DNA of 64,000 nt from Sporosarcina jeotgali. GTDB taxonomy: Bacteria > Bacillota > Bacilli > Bacillales_A > Planococcaceae. A program made the translations under genes and the position numbers. Below the pieces are notes generated by a model. That model worked only from the letters and a program-made list of their open reading frames with translations. It was not told the origin of the DNA and did no database searches. The stretch's first letter is position 1. The number at the start of each line of letters is the position of its first letter. The stretch lies in the NCBI RefSeq assembly GCF_033304595.1, contig NZ_CP116341.1:539001-603000 (forward strand). Direction: 5' to 3'. Shown in pieces: positions 61,791 to 64,000 of the stretch.

Positions 61791-63269
61791 TTAAAGTTCA
61801 ATAACACATGCTTTTTCGCGTGAATAATCTTCAATAGAGTCTGACCCGAATCCACTGCTCTTGACACCGCCGAATGGTAAATCCACACCGACTCGTGCAT
61901 ACGTGTTGACCCATACGTTTCCTGCTTCAAGTGAAGCAACCATGCGGTGGGCACGACCTAAATCTTTCGTCCAAACCCCGGCAGCCAGTCCGAATTCAGT
62001 GCCGTTCGCCAATTCAATTGCTTCTTCTTCGGTATCAAATGGAATCATGACGGCAACGGGGCCGAAAATCTCTTCCTGGCAAACTCTTAACATATTAGAC
62101 TCTGATTTAAGAAGAGTAGGCTCGATCCAATAACCGTCCGCCAAGTCGCTTCGATCTGGAATGAGTTCAGAACCGCCAGAGCGGCCGCCGTAAACGAGCT
62201 CCGCGCCTTCATCCAAACCAAGCTGAATATAGGAACGTATTTTTTCAAACTGTGATTTGTTTGCGATAGGGCCAGTAGTTGTCGTTGGATCCATCGTCGA
62301 ACCAAACTGTTTCAACTCTGGATTTTGAAGGTAATTTTTAATGCCTTCAGCGACCTGATCAATAATCGACCGGTGAACGAGCAGACGTGAACTTCCCACG
62401 CAAAGCTGCCCCGAGTTTCCAGTGAAAATACTATATGAACTGATGGCCTCCACTGCTTTTTCTATATCGGCATCTTCAAATAGGATATTGGCAGACTTTC
62501 CACCCAGCTCTAAAATTAAAGGCTTAGGCTTTCCAGCAGTTGCTCTTGCGATGGAGCTGGCAGTACCGCCTGAACCTGTTAAACTCACTTTATCAACATC
62601 CGGGTGCTCGACAAGCGTGTCTCCAATTTCAGAGCCCGGGCCGCAAATGACGTTGAGGACGCCTTCAGGGAAAACATCTTTCAGCAAGTTAGCAAGATGA
62701 AGGGAAGAGACCGCCGATTGTTCAGATGGTTTGATGACAACCGTGTTTCCTGCAGCAAGTGCATAAGCTGCTTTAATTGAAAATGTAAAGAGTGGAGCAT
62801 TCCATGGTGTAATCCCTACAACCACCCCATAAGGCTCACGCAATGTATATCCGAGACTTGTGGGACTCATAGGAACGGTTTGACCCCGATTCGCTTCGGT
62901 CGCTTTTCCCGCTGCATCCAGCCAAACTTGCTGTAAAACAGGAATCAGTCCATACGAAGTTTCCCGGATCACCCATCCGTTGTCTTGCGTTTCAAGTCCA
63001 GCAAGTTCTCCGCCATTAGAGGCGATAACTTCAGCTGCATCACGCAAACACGCAGCCCGCTCACCAGCCGACAAAGCTTTCCACGCAGGGAACGCCTTCC
63101 GTGCCGCTTCAATTGCCGTCACGGCATCTTCCTTGGAACTTTTAGGCACCCGCGCCCATACCTTTCCGGTAGAAGGATCCATACTATCTGTAAGTGCACC
63201 GCCTTTAGCTGTACGTAATTCTCCGCCAATCAGGTTCTGATACTCTTTCAAGTCTGTAGACACTGCCAT
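61791..63269 (-). CDS. NAD(P)-dependent aldehyde dehydrogenase
   Basis: 492 residues, ALDH superfamily. Catalytic Cys in TGNSGQLCVGSSRLL, general base Glu in LELGGKSANILF, cofactor-binding TPWNAPLFTFSIKAAYALAAGN and VSLTGSGGTASSIARA. The first of three consecutive ATG codons is very close to AGGAGG; the third (63267-63269) has the best spacing. Upstream gene of the pair with the CoA ligase. The SGQLC form is typical of vanillin/benzaldehyde- or betaine-type subgroups; the substrate is not predictable. Confidence 0.9.
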   Translation of the reverse strand: MAVSTDLKEYQNLIGGELRTAKGGALTDSMDPSTGKVWARVPKSSKEDAVTAIEAARKAFPAWKALSAGERAACLRDAAEVIASNGGELAGLETQDNGWVIRETSYGLIPVLQQVWLDAAGKATEANRGQTVPMSPTSLGYTLREPYGVVVGITPWNAPLFTFSIKAAYALAAGNTVVIKPSEQSAVSSLHLANLLKDVFPEGVLNVICGPGSEIGDTLVEHPDVDKVSLTGSGGTASSIARATAGKPKPLILELGGKSANILFEDADIEKAVEAISSYSIFTGNSGQLCVGSSRLLVHRSIIDQVAEGIKNYLQNPELKQFGSTMDPTTTTGPIANKSQFEKIRSYIQLGLDEGAELVYGGRSGGSELIPDRSDLADGYWIEPTLLKSESNMLRVCQEEIFGPVAVMIPFDTEEEAIELANGTEFGLAAGVWTKDLGRAHRMVASLEAGNVWVNTYARVGVDLPFGGVKSSGFGSDSIEDYSREKACVIEL

Positions 63270-63359
63270 CATCATTCTCCTCCTTATATAGGTGTTTTTA
63301 TTTGTGATTCTATTGGAATTCCTCTGGTGTTGTAGGGAAGTCTCCGCAATTTGTGGAAT

Positions 63360-63759
63360 GCGCTCATAAATCGCGGAAAGTGATCATAACTTATGGAAAG
63401 CGCTCATAAAACACGAGAAGTGATCCTAACCCTCGGAATGCGCTCATAAATCGCGGAAAGTGATCCTAACTCATGGAATGCGCTCATAAATCACGAGAAG
63501 TGATCATAACCTTTGGAATGCGCTCATAAATCGCGGAAAGTGATCATAACTCATGAAAAGCGCTCATAAAACACGAGAATTGATCATAACCCTCGGAATG
63601 CGCTCATAAACCGCGGGAAGTGATCATAACCCTTGGAATGCGCTCATAAATCGCGGAAAGTGATCATAACTCATGGAAAGCGCTCATAAAACACGAGAAG
63701 TGATCATAACCCTTGGAATGCGCTCATAAATCACGGAAAGTGATCCTAACCTCCAACAC
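63360..63759. repeat. 20-bp repeat array, type C (20 units, alternating)
   Basis: Twenty contiguous 20-bp units start at 63360, 63380 and so on to 63740, with no indel. Odd units open GCGCTCATAAA, even units open GTGATCATAAC or GTGATCCTAAC, giving a 40-bp higher-order period repeated ten times. The last eight or nine bases of each unit vary (TCGCGGAAA, ACACGAGAA, CCTCGGAAT). No ORF or inverted repeat explains it. It lies upstream of the aldehyde dehydrogenase gene. Confidence 0.95.
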
Positions 63760-63794
63760 ATCCTCCAACACACTAGCTGTCTGTTTATACGCCT

Positions 63795-63879
63795 TTATCC
63801 ACACACAATAAAAAGTTACTAACAATTCATCAACAAAGTATCCACTAACTGTGCCTTGTTTACTCACAAGTTATCAACA
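63795..63879. other. AT-rich stretch with DnaA-box-like words
   Basis: TTATCCACA (63795-63803) is a consensus DnaA box; TTATCAACA (63871-63879) and TCATCAACA nearby are near matches. No dnaA or dnaN is present; it may act as a DnaA-titration or regulatory cluster at most. Confidence 0.35.
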
Positions 63880-63887
63880 AGTTATCT

Positions 63888-64000
63888 TCAAGAAACGGGA
63901 ACAGCATCACGCTTAGCAGGAACCGAGTGCCAGCCAAGAGAATGTGCCGTCGCTTTACGTGAATCGCGTACGGAACCGAAATAGTTCTCATAATATCGAG
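63888..64000 (-). CDS. C-terminal end of an unidentified gene (partial)
   Basis: The minus strand encodes 36 residues in one open frame to a TGA at 63888-63890, ending GWHSVPAKRDAVPVS. The 5' part is outside the window. The visible end (YYENYFGSVRDSRKATAHSL) does not let me name a family. Confidence 0.6.
   Translation of the reverse strand, partial: RYYENYFGSVRDSRKATAHSLGWHSVPAKRDAVPVS

Noticed and set aside
63795..63879. Replication origin
   Set aside because: Only one consensus DnaA box and a few near matches; no dnaA, dnaN, gyrase or ribosomal protein genes nearby.

Overview
The window looks like chromosomal DNA of a low-to-mid-GC Gram-positive in the Bacillales, most likely a Planococcaceae/Sporosarcina-type soil bacterium. 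The basis is strong AGGAGG ribosome sites, frequent TTG/GTG starts, lipoprotein signal peptides, an S-box riboswitch, PhoP-type boxes and Fur-type boxes. I found no rRNA, tRNA, phage or transposase gene. The species is an inference.

Layout. 1-9.9 kb: an extra RsgA-type GTPase behind a leader-peptide attenuator, a pRiA4_ORF3/SEC-C protein, a class V aminotransferase, an ankyrin/TPR protein, a PfkB kinase, an OFA-type MFS carrier and a GGDEF-EAL protein. 10-17.4 kb: a glycerol-3-phosphate/glycerophosphodiester island (two UgpB-like lipoproteins, UgpC-A-E, GlpQ-like lipoprotein) with a phased PhoP-box array between glpQ and ugpC. 18.3-22.7 kb: an M24 peptidase, then GltS and HutG divergent from a LysR regulator. 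23.2-27.8 kb: an envelope operon (polysaccharide deacetylase, DedA, MGDG-synthase-like glycosyltransferase) and a secreted subtilase. 28-35 kb: a membrane protein plus amidohydrolase pair, then an abgB-abgT-abgA-like operon for folate breakdown products. 35.6-38 kb: MgtC and GlpD. 38.4-42 kb: a persulfide/sulfite detoxification operon behind a CstR/CsoR-like operator. 42-43.5 kb: a DMT carrier and a small S-box-controlled coiled-coil gene. 44-48.7 kb: a Fur-controlled haem uptake operon with two IsdG-like genes. 48.8-52.8 kb: an ABC-2 exporter with a DesK/DesR-like two-component system. 53-58.3 kb: a frameshifted small membrane gene, an excalibur protein, and a murR-murQ-murP-mupG MurNAc recycling cluster. 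58.4-64 kb: a secreted DK-repeat protein, an acyl-CoA ligase plus aldehyde dehydrogenase pair, and the end of an unidentified gene.

The most unusual material lies between the genes. Five loci carry ordered modules made of exactly five 21-bp units plus a distinct sixth terminal unit. There are two sequence types (A, nine modules; B, four modules) that share the same terminal motif, and successive A modules start about 206 bp apart. Two further loci carry a third family with a strict 20-bp unit (8 and 20 units); the larger one alternates two unit types without any indel over 400 bp. The conserved half-unit/variable half-unit design, the two-helical-turn pitch and the fixed count of five do not fit CRISPR arrays, coding repeats or simple microsatellites. 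This is my main candidate for an undescribed element.

Other second-look items are the rsgA leader-peptide attenuator, an S-box in front of a gene of unknown function, a second IsdG paralogue that has lost the haem-ligand His, the PhoP-box array, and a structured 100-bp multi-hairpin element before the second ugpB.
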